DNA of 64,000 nucleotides from Eretmocerus hayati. Its lineage: Eukaryota > Arthropoda > Insecta > Hymenoptera > Aphelinidae. Shown piece by piece: positions 1 through 9,413 of the stretch. Each line of letters opens with the position of its first letter. The stretch's first letter is position 1. Under the pieces are notes generated by a model. The model was given only the letters and a program-made list of their open reading frames with translations. It was not told the DNA's origin and did not search any database. The translations under genes and the position numbers were made by a program. The DNA lies in contig CM056742.1 in NCBI GenBank assembly GCA_029851415.1, forward strand, positions 11,759,736 through 11,823,735. The letters run 5' to 3'.

Positions 1-797
1 TTTAAGGTAAGTGTGCCTAATTTGCCCCCACTACTTTTGTTTTACTCGCCATTTCAACTCATCTCTATATTTTTCAACGTAGTTTAGCTCATTTTGGAGC
101 TTGTTTCAAGACCTTGAAAATGAGCTAAGGTACGTCCAATTTGAACAAATTGGAGCCGAGATATCTTGATTTTCGCGAAAGAAGATTTTTTGCGAGTTTT
201 TGTCAGTGTGTTCCTAATTTGCCCCCACAGGGAAAAGAGGCCTATTTTCATGGGATTATACGGGTTTTTCGTGAAAGCGGGATATCTCGGCTCCCAGACC
301 TCCAAATGAGACGTACTTTAGCTCATTTTGTAGCTTTTTTTACTGCCTTTAAAACTTTTTGAGGTAAATTGGTGCATCTTAATGGACCGAGAAATGAGTT
401 TGGAAAAATACTATAGGGGCAAATTAGGAACACTGCACTTTTTCTAGTGATATGGGCGTAGAATCGGCTAAAAATCGAATTTTGCAATTCTGCAAAAAGC
501 ATTGTAAAGTTGGGACAAAGACAAAGAAAATGAGTTAAGGCACGTTAAAATTGATTCCATCAATTTTGTTTGGCATAACTTTTAGTGAATAACAAAAAAG
601 AAGTCGGAAGTAGCGAAATTAGTTCTTCTGTTCTAAGAAAGGCGCGGGTCATCTAGGATCGGTCCAAAACATTTATTTTCTCATATTTTAACGTAACAAA
701 CATGAAAAAAATGCGGGGCAAGGTCTGCGGGTTCGTACATGTGAGAACTTGAATGGGGGCAAATTAGGGAATGGGGGCAAATTAGGCACAGATACCT
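1..797. mobile_element. Non-autonomous TIR element with TTTGCCCCC-type ends
   Basis: The left end (from about position 3) reads AAGGTAAGTGTGCCTAATTT followed by GCCCCCA. The right end (about 770-797) is its reverse complement with a few changes (GGGGGCAAATTAGGCACAG then ATACCTT). The core motif recurs inside at about 207 (direct) and 414 (inverted), giving a direct period of about 195-200 bp with the shared phrase TTAGCTCATTTTG. There is no transposase ORF; the 73-codon frames here are non-coding. The same family recurs at 18,886-19,290, and an internal unit recurs at 25,411-25,520. The window begins at the element edge, so a target duplication cannot be checked. Confidence 0.55.
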
Positions 798-2188
798 TAT
801 TTGTACTCTGAGCCATCGATATATGAATTGAAACAAGGGGATTTAGGATTTCTAGTTCTAAATTTGGTTGAAACGTTGAGTAGAGTCTTATTTTAGCACT
901 AAGACACGGTATACCAAGTCTCAGAGATTTACATCCAAGTATGGTTCTGGATCAAATGTACAGTGTTTCAAGATCCATCATCTGAGCTCATCACAGAGTA
1001 AATGAATTAATAATAATAATGCCAAGATCTGTAGATTAGAAATTATTATTCATCAGAGACTGCGGCTGTGGCCATTGTTTCTTGGTGCTAAGTGTGAGAT
1101 TTCTTCCCAAAATCCTATTCAAATTTGTGACCCATACCTTCTGATCTATTATCCTACTCTAAAAAGCGATGATAAATTTTGCAATAAATTATTACACAAG
1201 TACTCGACAAAATGTCTGAGAAATATTAAAAATCACACATTCGTCAATGGCTGACTAACCATGGTCACTTGTCCCTCATGAACAAATTATTCTTATACGT
1301 CAATGAAAACCAACTCGCACTCATGTAATTCTCAAAAATATTCCACCCACCTCATCAAAAATGGTCGCCCTAGAAAGATTATATAGCCTTGGGGAAAATA
1401 TACTCCCCACAGTGAACTATCACATCAAACGCGTGCCAAAATTCCCGTTACCATCCAATAGGTAACAGCAAATCCAAGCCAAAAAAGACCCAAACAAGAT
1501 ATTCGATCGATCAATCTCGGGCAATCAATCTACCAGACAATACACACCAGCCACCCGCTGAGCAATATAATACACATATATTCATCACAGCTTTCTCACT
1601 TCCACCTGTTCACTCTCACATATCATCCCACATGTTATACCGCTCATACCTCTTCCACCATACTCATATATACACTAAAAATTCGAATCCAATATACGTC
1701 TCTACAAACGGTCAAAATCGGTCTGGGTGGAAATATCCTTATGCCAACCTTGTCTGTCTAGATTGCTTCAGTCTACGTCACTATGAAAAAGGACAATTGC
1801 AAAAAAAGTTGGTTGTGGGCCACTGGTTGTCGACATGTCAGAACGATGTATAGCCATCTCTATATATAGCTACTGTAATACTACTACTATATATACACAC
1901 ACCAGACGAACGAGTCGCGGTCTAACGGCTGATCGGCTTGGCCGCGATCCATATCCCATGTTCCTAACTGCGCCAACAACATCACCATCAGAGCTGGAGC
2001 TGTATATATCCCAGAACCATCTAGTTTATATAGATATCAGTATAGTGCTAGGAGGTATCCATGGTTTGTGGTGCTACTGTGGTTTCTTTGGGCATGAATT
2101 ATGTGTAGTCTGGACGAGTTGTGCGGTTAATGTCAACCGTGGTAATTTTGAAACACTCGAATATTTTCCCTCTTGATTCTCTTGTAAT
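798..2188. other. Intergenic AT-rich stretch, no gene seen
   Basis: No ORF with recognisable protein content occurs here on either strand. The sequence is AT-rich with short TATA and ATA runs around 1,860-1,900. Short frames at 1,632-1,853 and 1,835-2,176 have no domain, no convincing splice borders and low-complexity content. Confidence 0.5.
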
Positions 2189-2309
2189 TTGTTCATCTTA
2201 CATCAGAAGTTTATTCTGTCTAAAGTCAATCAAAAGCTTACAATTGTAGCTTCCGATTGGTGGGCATTGAAGTCTATCTGGACATTCTTCGTCGAAATTT
2301 TACGCGCTC

Positions 2310-2560
2310 AAAGTAGTGTTTCAAAGTTAGAGCCCCATTGGGGTAACTTTGGAACAGGGAGAGTGAAAAATGAGAACCTCCGACAGTGGATTATCCATTC
2401 ATTTCTAAATACTAGAAATTGTATTTTGGACCCTTCTAGTGTCAATAAGGCTCTCACGTCTCGTTCTGAACCACGTGGAATAGATTTTGGAAATTTACTG
2501 AGCATTTCTTCAAGCTGAATCCTCAAGATTTTGAAGTTACCCCGGTTTCTTAGAAAAAAT
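2310..2560. repeat. Repeat with short GGGG/CCCC inverted phrases
   Basis: The stretch contains an inverted phrase (AAAGTTAGAGCCCC facing GGGGTAACTTTGG) at about 2,323-2,355, and a similar GTTACCCCGG phrase near 2,535. A related phrase pair recurs around 20,915-20,950 (AAAGTTGCCC ... TCTAACTTTGG). It adjoins the 5' end of the retroposon remnant, which suggests one repeat inserted in or beside another. Confidence 0.35.
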
Positions 2561-2569
2561 GACATAGTC

Positions 2570-3535
2570 GAGAAGATACCACAAATTCAGATTCTCATCT
2601 ACGCGGATGATGTAAAAATGTTCTCTACTATCAAGTCCCCACGTGATGCTGGTCGTCTACAGAAAGCTCTCTCTTTACTGAAGGATTGGGCCATAAAACA
2701 TGTTTTGGGTATAAATAAGAAAAAATGTGCTGTAATATCCTTCTCAAGATCCAAACAAACTATGAATTATCAGTACCAACTTGATGATGTAGAAAGTGCC
2801 CGTGTTAATTGCATCTCCGATCTTGGAGTTATATTTGATTCGAGTCTTAAATTTGATGGACACATCGACACAATTTCGAGAAAAATCTTTAAAAGTTATT
2901 GGGTTCGTAAGGCGATCGACATCTGATTTTACAAATCCTCAATCTGTTGCTTATTTGTATAAAGCCCTTTTTATTCCAATATTGACTTATGGGTCGAACA
3001 TTTGGGTACCTAATACAAAACAAACCCAAATTAAATTGGAAAGAATCCAAAACAGAATGCTTCGCTACTTGAGTTATAAGGATAAAAACCCAATGCATTT
3101 CACAGATCATGAGTATTCTCCTGTTTGAGGAAAATTCAATTTATCTGAACTGGCAAAACGTCATTGCTTTCTTGATTGTGTTACAGCATTCAAAATAAAA
3201 AATGAGCTTCTCTCTAGCGTACAAACAAATGCTTTGTTCACTGGAAGAGTTGTGGAGTATGAGTTGCGCTCCATTAGGACGGTGAAACAAGTCTTCAACA
3301 ATTCTAATTGGGTTCATAGTTCTACTACTAATAAATCAAAGCGTTATTGGGATCGTCTTTCCTTGGAGATAAGGATTCAAGGAGCACTAGAATCGTTCAA
3401 GTCCTCTTTGCTCTTGTCACTTAAATCTTCAAACCTTTATGATATTCTAACACGTGAGTTAGAATAATCCATCCAAATTGATTATTCGGATTATCCTTGT
3501 ACCCTAGTTATTATAAACGTTTATATATATATTAG
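2570..3535 (+). pseudogene. 5'-truncated non-LTR retrotransposon, reverse transcriptase 3' half
   Basis: A frame at 2,531-2,926 contains the reverse transcriptase active-site box ILIYADDVKMFS (about 2,596-2,632). It is followed by the usual downstream region, including INKKKCAVISF and a DLGVIFDSSLKF segment. Reading then shifts frame near 2,920 and continues with LYKALFIPILTYGSNIWVP and a C-terminal tail ending LTRELE at 3,467, with one in-frame TGA at 3,126. Known of the family: YADD, the LGV box and the YGS.IW motif are typical of jockey/CR1-like non-LTR elements. The endonuclease and the N-terminal half of the RT are missing, as expected from incomplete target-primed insertion. The 3' end runs into a short TA-rich tail at about 3,515-3,533. 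The copy is dead (truncation, frameshift, stop). Confidence 0.85.
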
Positions 3536-3677
3536 GGTGACACTTATTTTCCGACCCCCCTGGATCCTTCGCGCACGTGCGAATATTTCAATTTCAAGAT
3601 AAAACTTGATCGATAAAATTTTTTTCAGATGTTTAGAGGTAGCCTATATAGTGCCCATTTTTTCGATTATTTTGCAG

Positions 3678-4243
3678 TTTTGAGACGATTTTCGACAAAA
3701 TTCGTCAGCTTTACTTGGCAAGCACTTGCAATCCAAGTATAATGAAGCAAATCGACTGGAATGACATTGATTGGGATGATCTTAGAAACTATCAACGCAC
3801 CGAGCGGTCAGTTTTGATCGGATTCAACGGTCAGGATGGAGCCAGAACGGCAGAAATACAGTCTCCAGTCTTCGTTCTACAAATTCAAGTCAAAATGGGA
3901 ATACATCAATTGAACGATGAAATTGTCAAGTCATTAGTATGCTTCAGTGAAATCTGACGCCATGACTTCAGATTCAACCCAGGAGTGCTCGAGTGGTACT
4001 GTTTGTTTGGAGCAACTTTTTCTCGCTCCAAACCCATATTTCAGAAAAGCCTGTATTCAATGAAGACGTGGCTAATCGTGGCTTCTACTTCGGTGCGAAA
4101 TATTGTCCAGGTATGCCTTAAATAAAGTAATACTAAATCCGCGGAACAACTTCTTTTCCCGTCTGCAGAAACATACAAACTTTTACTTGGATGTTCCAAA
4201 CTTAACCCAGCTGTTCAAAATTACCTCGGTTGATGGTAGGTGA
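3678..4243 (+). CDS. Candidate spliced ORF, unknown function (3 exons, 5' end not found)
   Basis: This is inferred from splice signals, not homology. Exon a (3,678-3,936) follows an acceptor TTATTTTGCAG and stays open across about 86 codons. It joins in phase 0 over a 108-bp intron (GTATGC...ATATTTCAG) to exon b (4,045-4,110, exactly 22 codons). Exon b joins in phase 0 over a 58-bp intron (GTATGC...CCCGTCTGCAG, with a TACTAAAT branch-point-like motif) to exon c (4,169-4,243), which ends in TGA. All three exons keep one frame. Exon a carries an acidic aromatic stretch, IDWNDIDWDDLRNY. No domain is recognised and no convincing start was found: the first in-frame ATG is internal, at about 3,742. 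It could be a decayed fragment of a host or transposon gene next to the retroposon tail. Confidence 0.35.
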
Positions 4244-4985
4244 AGATACGAGGATGTGAAATCGATGGCAGGTACATCAAAGATTGAGGAAGGTCAATAT
4301 TGGGACTAGCTTTGAGGGAGCTTGGAGGGAGCTGATCATTGGTCAAACGTGTCTTGGAACTCTTACACTACTAGTTTGTATAGGTGGTGGTATAGAGGTT
4401 GCCACAGGTGTGATGGAGTGTGGGCTGGATTGCGAGTAGGTGGGACAATCTCAGACACGTGACATTTACTTGAATGGTACTGAAAACCGCTTGCCAGATG
4501 TGTTATATATACTTGTCATCCGCAATTTTCACGAGTTTAGGAAAACTGGATGGATAGCGATGGATTTGATATAGATTGTATCAGACATTTGTCATTGATT
4601 ATCAACTTTGACAATCACCACACGTCATTCTACATTGGAGTTACATAATTGTTATTATACTCTAATCATGACTCATCATTCTAACAGATAGGATTCTCTT
4701 GTGTTCATTCATCAACGAAACTAGGAAGAGGTATCAGTTATGCATTTACTAAAAATGATTTCCAATCGACGAAACTACCTCCCATGGGGTAGTATAAAAT
4801 GGAATCAGAGTGCGCGAGAGACAATCACTTCGGTGAGGAAGGACTTGAGAACTATTGAGGTCAAGTCCCTTCTTACCGTGACTCTGCTTATTTTTTCGTA
4901 CGCTGTTCTGCTACTCAACGGATTTCTACTAAATCCGATACACCCTTCCAAGGCCCACCCGAGGGTAAATATCTCGAATTTCGTA
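4244..4985. other. Non-coding stretch
   Basis: There are no supported genes. The frame at 4,740-5,132 is mostly an artefact of the adjacent palindrome. Confidence 0.4.
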
Positions 4986-4989
4986 AAGA

Positions 4990-5345
4990 TTAACGCACTT
5001 ACAAGGAGAGTCCAAGGGCTTTGGGAGCTGGATCTGGCTGAAACTCTGGGAATCATCTCCTTTTGGCACCAAAAGATGATACCCAAAGCCGCAGAGTCTA
5101 ACGCTCAAGCGTTTTCGAGCTACAGCTCATAACATTGGCATTACAGTATATCTATATGTACCATTTTCCCACATATATAGATATACTGTAATGCATGGGT
5201 CGGGGCCTGTAGCTCGGAAACGCTTGAGCGTTAGACTCTGCGGCTTTGGGTATTATCTTTTGGTGCCAAAAGGAGACGATTCCCAGAGTTTCAGCCAGAT
5301 CCAGCTCCCGAACCCCTTGGACTCCCCTTGTTAGAGCTGAGATTT
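4990..5345. mobile_element. Palindromic (foldback) element, copy 1
   Basis: Two arms of about 165 bp (4,990-5,155 and 5,165-5,345) are near-perfect reverse complements around a short AT-rich centre (TATATCTATATG). The arms share GGGAGCTGGATCTGGC, AAACTCTGGGA, a TTTTGGCACCAAAAGATGAT self-complementary segment, GCCGCAGAGTCTAACGCTCA and GCGTTTTCGAGCTAC. A single arm recurs at 40,071-40,212, so this is a dispersed repeat and not a local rearrangement. The opposite-strand ORFs here are caused by the symmetry. No transposase is present. Confidence 0.7.
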
Positions 5346-6600
5346 CGATAACACCCTGGATAGACGTTATACCGACATACGTAGACGTTGACGAGTCTCC
5401 AGGGCTGACTGATCTGCAGACCCGCGACGCGCACTTCACAAGTCTGCCTAGAGAACTTGTGGCGAAAGGCGCGACAGGGTTTGAATGGTTCTTGGATGGT
5501 TTTATTCCTGCAAAATGGATGCCTTCTACCTTCGCGCGATGAATTTCGAAATTTTTGCACTTGACATACCTTTTCTCGAAACTAGTAACGGTATGATAAG
5601 TTTTTCCGGGGATCAAAAACTTGTAGCTGCATTCATTTTCTTACTTTATCTTCCTCCTTATTTGATAGTCAAGTTTTCCAACTGTTTACTTACCACCATC
5701 TTCCATTCCAAAGATAGAAGAGTAAAACTGTTGATGCTTTCATTTTTCCTTAGTTGATACCTCCCATTTACAATGATTCCACAGATATATTGGGGAAGTG
5801 CTATAGATCAGTATTGCAGCACACACACGCGAAAGAAAGAATGAGCTCGGACAGCAGAACAGAATTTGCTGTAGGGATCCTCGCCTATCCAACAATATTT
5901 TTATCTGGTCTTGCTATTTCTGCTGCCAAATCAGGCAGAGTTTGCCTTGATGAATTAGCAAACAGATTTTGATAGAGGACGTTCTGCAAATCTATAAACA
6001 TTTTTGAGTTCAGTTAGCAAATTATTTTGCAAAAACAGCTACGTCATTATGTGTACGTGCATATCCATATTCATTGGCTCATAGAAATCAACGAGAGCTC
6101 AGTTAACGCGGACCATTGTAGACCGGGTGAAATTGCTTGCACAAATTGTTCAAACAATTTTGGTTTCGACAATTTTGCACCAGAGTTCGGTTTGGCAACA
6201 TGCATTTCTTTCCCGCGTGGAAACAAATCATTCATCCATGACCGAGTCGTTGAACGAGTCCAATATTCATTCATTATGTGGAGTCATTCCAAATGACTCT
6301 TTAAAACGACTCATTCCGAAAATTTTACTGTCTGAGTTTTTAATGATACCACCTATTTCTCTGAGAAGATTGCAGTGTCAGTGAAAAAAAAACTTGAATT
6401 TCAAAATGTACCAAATGAGTCATTTTAACAAGTCTTCCAAAGACTCCCCATAATGGAACGGATATTTGACTCGTTCGATGACTTGTTCAACGACTCAAAT
6501 ATATGGATCATTGATTTTCACGTGGGTTAGAACAAGAAGGATCTCCCGAAGGTAATTTTCATTTTTCTACTTTTGCAAGCGATCGTGGTAGTTTCACTTG
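5346..6600. other. Non-coding stretch with short repeats of GACTC
   Basis: No supported gene. Between about 6,240 and 6,500 the words GACTC/GAGTC recur many times in both orientations (for example GAACGAGTCC, AACGACTCA, GACTCGTTCGATGACTTG), giving locally repetitive sequence without a clean period. The frame at 5,485-5,757 contains a hydrophobic stretch but no splice or domain support. Confidence 0.35.
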
Positions 6601-7054
6601 GTCTATTGCGTGTTTTGCGAGGTTAAAATGGCGCGAACTGTTGTGTCCTTGTCGCACTCACAACAAATCCCTCCTCAGAGGGCACCACCCCGAAGGTTTT
6701 AGTCTCAGAACAAGGGAGAAAAGAGAGTAAAAGAAACATGAAAGATGTAAGTGATCAAGACCTTTCACATTTCTATTTCAAATTTCACCCATTTTAGGAT
6801 TACCCCTTCAAATTCTCGGAGCTGATTTTATTTTGAGGAGTAAAGAACTTTAAATTGAGGAAGAGGTGGATCGGAAAATTTCAAGAGATAAGTACGAACT
6901 TCAATTCCCAAAAAATTTGTATACATCAAGAAATTTCATTACTATCAAGAGTCTCGTGCAAGAATTGGTCTAATAGACAAATAGTTAAATGTTTGGAAAT
7001 GAGAACTTGCCCCGGGAATCTTACAGGAGAAAATATTAGTATCCGCGTCTTTAG

Positions 7055-7769
7055 TATCATGCACTTAGCGAAGAATCGTCCTCTTTGAAAACCTCACATA
7101 ATGAAATTGTCTTGAATCCATCAGCCGCGGAACTCAGTATTTCAATGAATCAGGCATTGAAAAATTGTGCTACTTGCCTAAAATCTTTAGACGAAGGTCC
7201 GTGTATCATCACCTCAGAATCAGTTGTCAAAGAGGCAAAAACCATAGTAACCAACCTCCTACCTCGAGTCTTCAAACACACTGAAAATGTGATTGCTCGT
7301 CTACAGATGTTTACTTTGAAAGAATTGTTCAATCAAAGAAGTAAAGGGGCTTGTCGTCAAATTGGCAGGCATGATGGATTAACAGACCTGTTTGCCAAAA
7401 TAAGCAGAATCAGTTGTCAAAGAGACAAAAACTATAGTAATCAACCTCCTACCTCGAGTCTTCAAACACACTGAGAATGTGATTGCTCGTCTACAGATGT
7501 TTACTTTTAAAGTATTGTTCAATCAAAGAAGTAAAGGGGCTTGTCGTCAAATTGGCAGGCATGATGGATTAACAGACCTGTTTGCCAAAATAGTATCCAG
7601 GTACGGTCTTACCTCAACTATTCAACTATCTTCAACACCAATGAGATCAATCACGAGGAAGACATCGTGACATCAGTGGAGGTGGGTGTAAACATCCATA
7701 TTCTCGGTACCTTACTGCTTCAACACCAATGAGATCGATCACGTGGAAGAGATCGTGACATCAGTGGAG
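7055..7769 (+). CDS. 5' part of an unrecognised multi-exon gene with duplicated segments
   Basis: An open frame starts after an acceptor-like GCGTCTTTAG (ending 7,054) and runs to about 7,404, with Ser/Glu-rich then mixed sequence including LKNCATCLKSLDEGP and LFNQRSKGACRQIGRHDGL. A 190-bp segment (about 7,215-7,404) is repeated directly at 7,405-7,594 with few differences. Because 190 is not a multiple of 3, the second copy is out of frame with the first unless spliced. Copy 2 ends in TATCCAG followed by GTACGG, a possible donor at 7,601. A second tandem pair (period 88 bp, 7,631-7,718 and 7,719-7,806) ends each exon-like block with GTGGAG followed by GTGGGT; the last donor is at 7,770. The 3' exons lie beyond the LTR element (16,829-17,508). 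I do not recognise the protein. It may be a decaying gene. Confidence 0.4.
7215..7594 (+). repeat. Tandem duplication, 190-bp unit x2
   Basis: CAGTTGTCAAAGAG begins at 7,221 and again at 7,411, and the following sequence is almost identical through TTTGCCAAAATA. I see only about ten substitutions (for example GAGGCAAAAACC versus GAGACAAAAACT), so the duplication is recent. It lies inside the exon-like region of the unrecognised gene. Confidence 0.85.
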
Positions 7770-7806
7770 GTGGGTGTAAACATCTATATTCTCGGTACCT
7801 TGCTGC
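7631..7806 (+). repeat. Tandem duplication, 88-bp unit x2
   Basis: TTCAACACCAATGAGATC starts at 7,631 and 7,719. Each unit ends in ATTCTCGGTACCTT(A/G)CTG. Each contains an exon-like end (ACATCAGTGGAG) followed by a donor-like GTGGGT, so an exon end and intron start were duplicated together. Confidence 0.85.
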
Positions 7807-7837
7807 AATTTATTTAATAAGTTATTGTGGCAAAGTC

Positions 7838-8121
7838 TGCAGCGCTCAGCTTTTGGGGGTGATTTTAAAATAGTAGATTTATCGCGACTCTAGAAGTATA
7901 ATTTAAAATTGTGATTTGTAATTTAGTTTCAAATTTAGTTTTTGTATTTTTCCATTTTCTGTATCTGAAAGAAAATGGATAGTATTAATTTTAAGCTAAC
8001 AGATTTCCAAGTTCAATATAGAATATACTAAAAGACCTTAACGGTAAATTGATGAGCAAACCATACCGAAATATGATGATATTGATTCATCGAAGCAATC
8101 CATCCATCGATGAAACTCAAA
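7838..8121 (+). repeat. LTR A, 3'-truncated
   Basis: This copy matches LTR B and C from TGCAGCGCTC to ATCGATGAAACTCAAA, then switches directly to internal sequence equivalent to 15,650 onward (TTTTATGATAAGGAAG). The switch shares only one or two bases, as in end-joining of a deletion. The outer AGTC target site abuts its start. Confidence 0.9.
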
Positions 8122-8658
8122 TTTTATGATAAGGAAGTATCTGAAAAACCTTTGCTTCAAATCATCGAGTTATTAGTAGAAGACCATTTAGAAGAAATGG
8201 AAGTTGTTGAAGAATCGGGTCGATTTGATCAATATAAGTCGGAAAAGTAACATTTTGATTTATATAATAATGATGTAGACGACTCAGAGGAGGTCCTAAG
8301 TAATCTTGATATGTTTTTGAATCCAAGTCTAAGGCAAAAGGTCAAGTTATTGATTGAATGAAATAAGAAAATGAATCAATATTTAAAGTTGAGGGAATTT
8401 CATAATCTAAGGGAGATGAAAAGAAACGAAAAATTGCATCATTTGTACCATGGAAAAAAATTGCCGAGGAAGCAATATTGAAGATTAGAAAGTATTTTGC
8501 TTACATCAGAACTCAAAAATATGTAAAAAAAGGTTTTGTTGTCAAAACAAATAGAAAATGAGTTAAATTAGTGTGTGTATTTTTTTTTAAATCCCCCTTG
8601 AATGAAGTTGATTTAAATTTTCTGATCCTCAAAATTCACCCCAACTGCAAGGGGACTA
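8121..8658 (+). pseudogene. Relic of the element's 3' internal region
   Basis: This matches 15,650-16,190 closely, including the stretch GAAGAATCGGGTCGATTTG and the pre-LTR purine segment GCAAGGGGACTA. At the codon equal to the TGA at 15,702 this copy has a leucine codon (TTA), so accessory ORF 3 runs on to a TAA at 8,248-8,250. Later in-frame stops are shared by both copies. Confidence 0.85.
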
Positions 8659-9320
8659 TGCAGCGCTCAGCTTTTGGGGGTGATTTTAAAATAGTAGATT
8701 TATCGCGACTCTAGGAGTATAATTTAAAATTGTGATTTATAATTTAGTTTCAAATTTAGTTTTTGTTGTATTTTTCCATTTTCTGTACCTGAAAGAAAAT
8801 GAATAGTATTAATTTTGAGCTAACAGATTTCCAAGTTCAATATAGAATATACTAAAAGACCTTAACGGTAAATTGATGAGCAAACCATACCGAAATATGA
8901 TGATATTGATCCATCGATGCAATCCATCCATCGATGAAACTCAAACAATTCTTGGATGCAAAAGCAGGAGGCTGGACATCTTATCAGGTAATCAGGTTGC
9001 TAAATCTGGACATCTGGCACCAGGTAATATCAGGTACATGAAACAAATACAAGAATTGGTATCTGAATGTATATTTTATTTTATTAGTAGAAAAAGAAAT
9101 TGCTGGGGTATGAATTTATTTTATTTTATTTTGAATAAATGCTATTATTTTTAATCTAACCTATGTGTCATAACTCTCTGCTACCCTGTCGTATACCCAA
9201 TACATAAGAAGTACATTTTGTAAACAGAATGATACCTTAATTTTCATCTTTTTCTAAAAAGAATTATAATTCAACTTTGTTGAATTATAATTCTCTCTAT
9301 TATAAGTTCGAATCTTCTCA
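8659..9320 (+). repeat. LTR B (functional 5' LTR position, 662 bp)
   Basis: It begins TGCAGCG and ends CTTCTCA. Near its 3' end GAATTATAATTCAAC and GTTGAATTATAATTC form a perfect 15-bp stem with a 3-nt loop. LTR C lacks about 28 bp here (the second half of the stem plus CTCTCTATTATAAGTTC), bounded by GAAT repeats. The downstream TTGGCATCCC gives a primer-binding-site-like TGG one base after the LTR. Confidence 0.9.
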
Positions 9321-9321
9321 T

Positions 9322-9339
9322 TGGCATCCCTTGTGGGGA
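9322..9339 (+). other. Putative tRNA primer-binding site
   Basis: TGGCATCCCTTGTGGGG starts one base after LTR B. Gypsy-class elements prime from a tRNA whose 3' CCA pairs with a TGG at this place. I do not assign the tRNA species. Confidence 0.5.
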
Positions 9340-9413
9340 ACGACAGAGAGCGAAGAGTTTTTTCTCGCATACCACAGTAGTTTTTTTACGAGTAGTTGTT
9401 GTGTCCTCGCGAA

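Noticed and set aside
3128..3233. A separate small gene after the retroposon
   Set aside because: Same frame and motif order as the non-LTR element; only an in-frame TGA splits it.
5152..5616. 154-codon minus-strand ORF and its plus-strand partners
   Set aside because: It spans the arms of a palindrome, so mirrored frames are expected; no protein family features.
9307..9316. GTTCGAATC, resembling a tRNA T-loop at the end of LTR B
   Set aside because: No cloverleaf can be built around it and it is absent from LTR C; coincidental motif.
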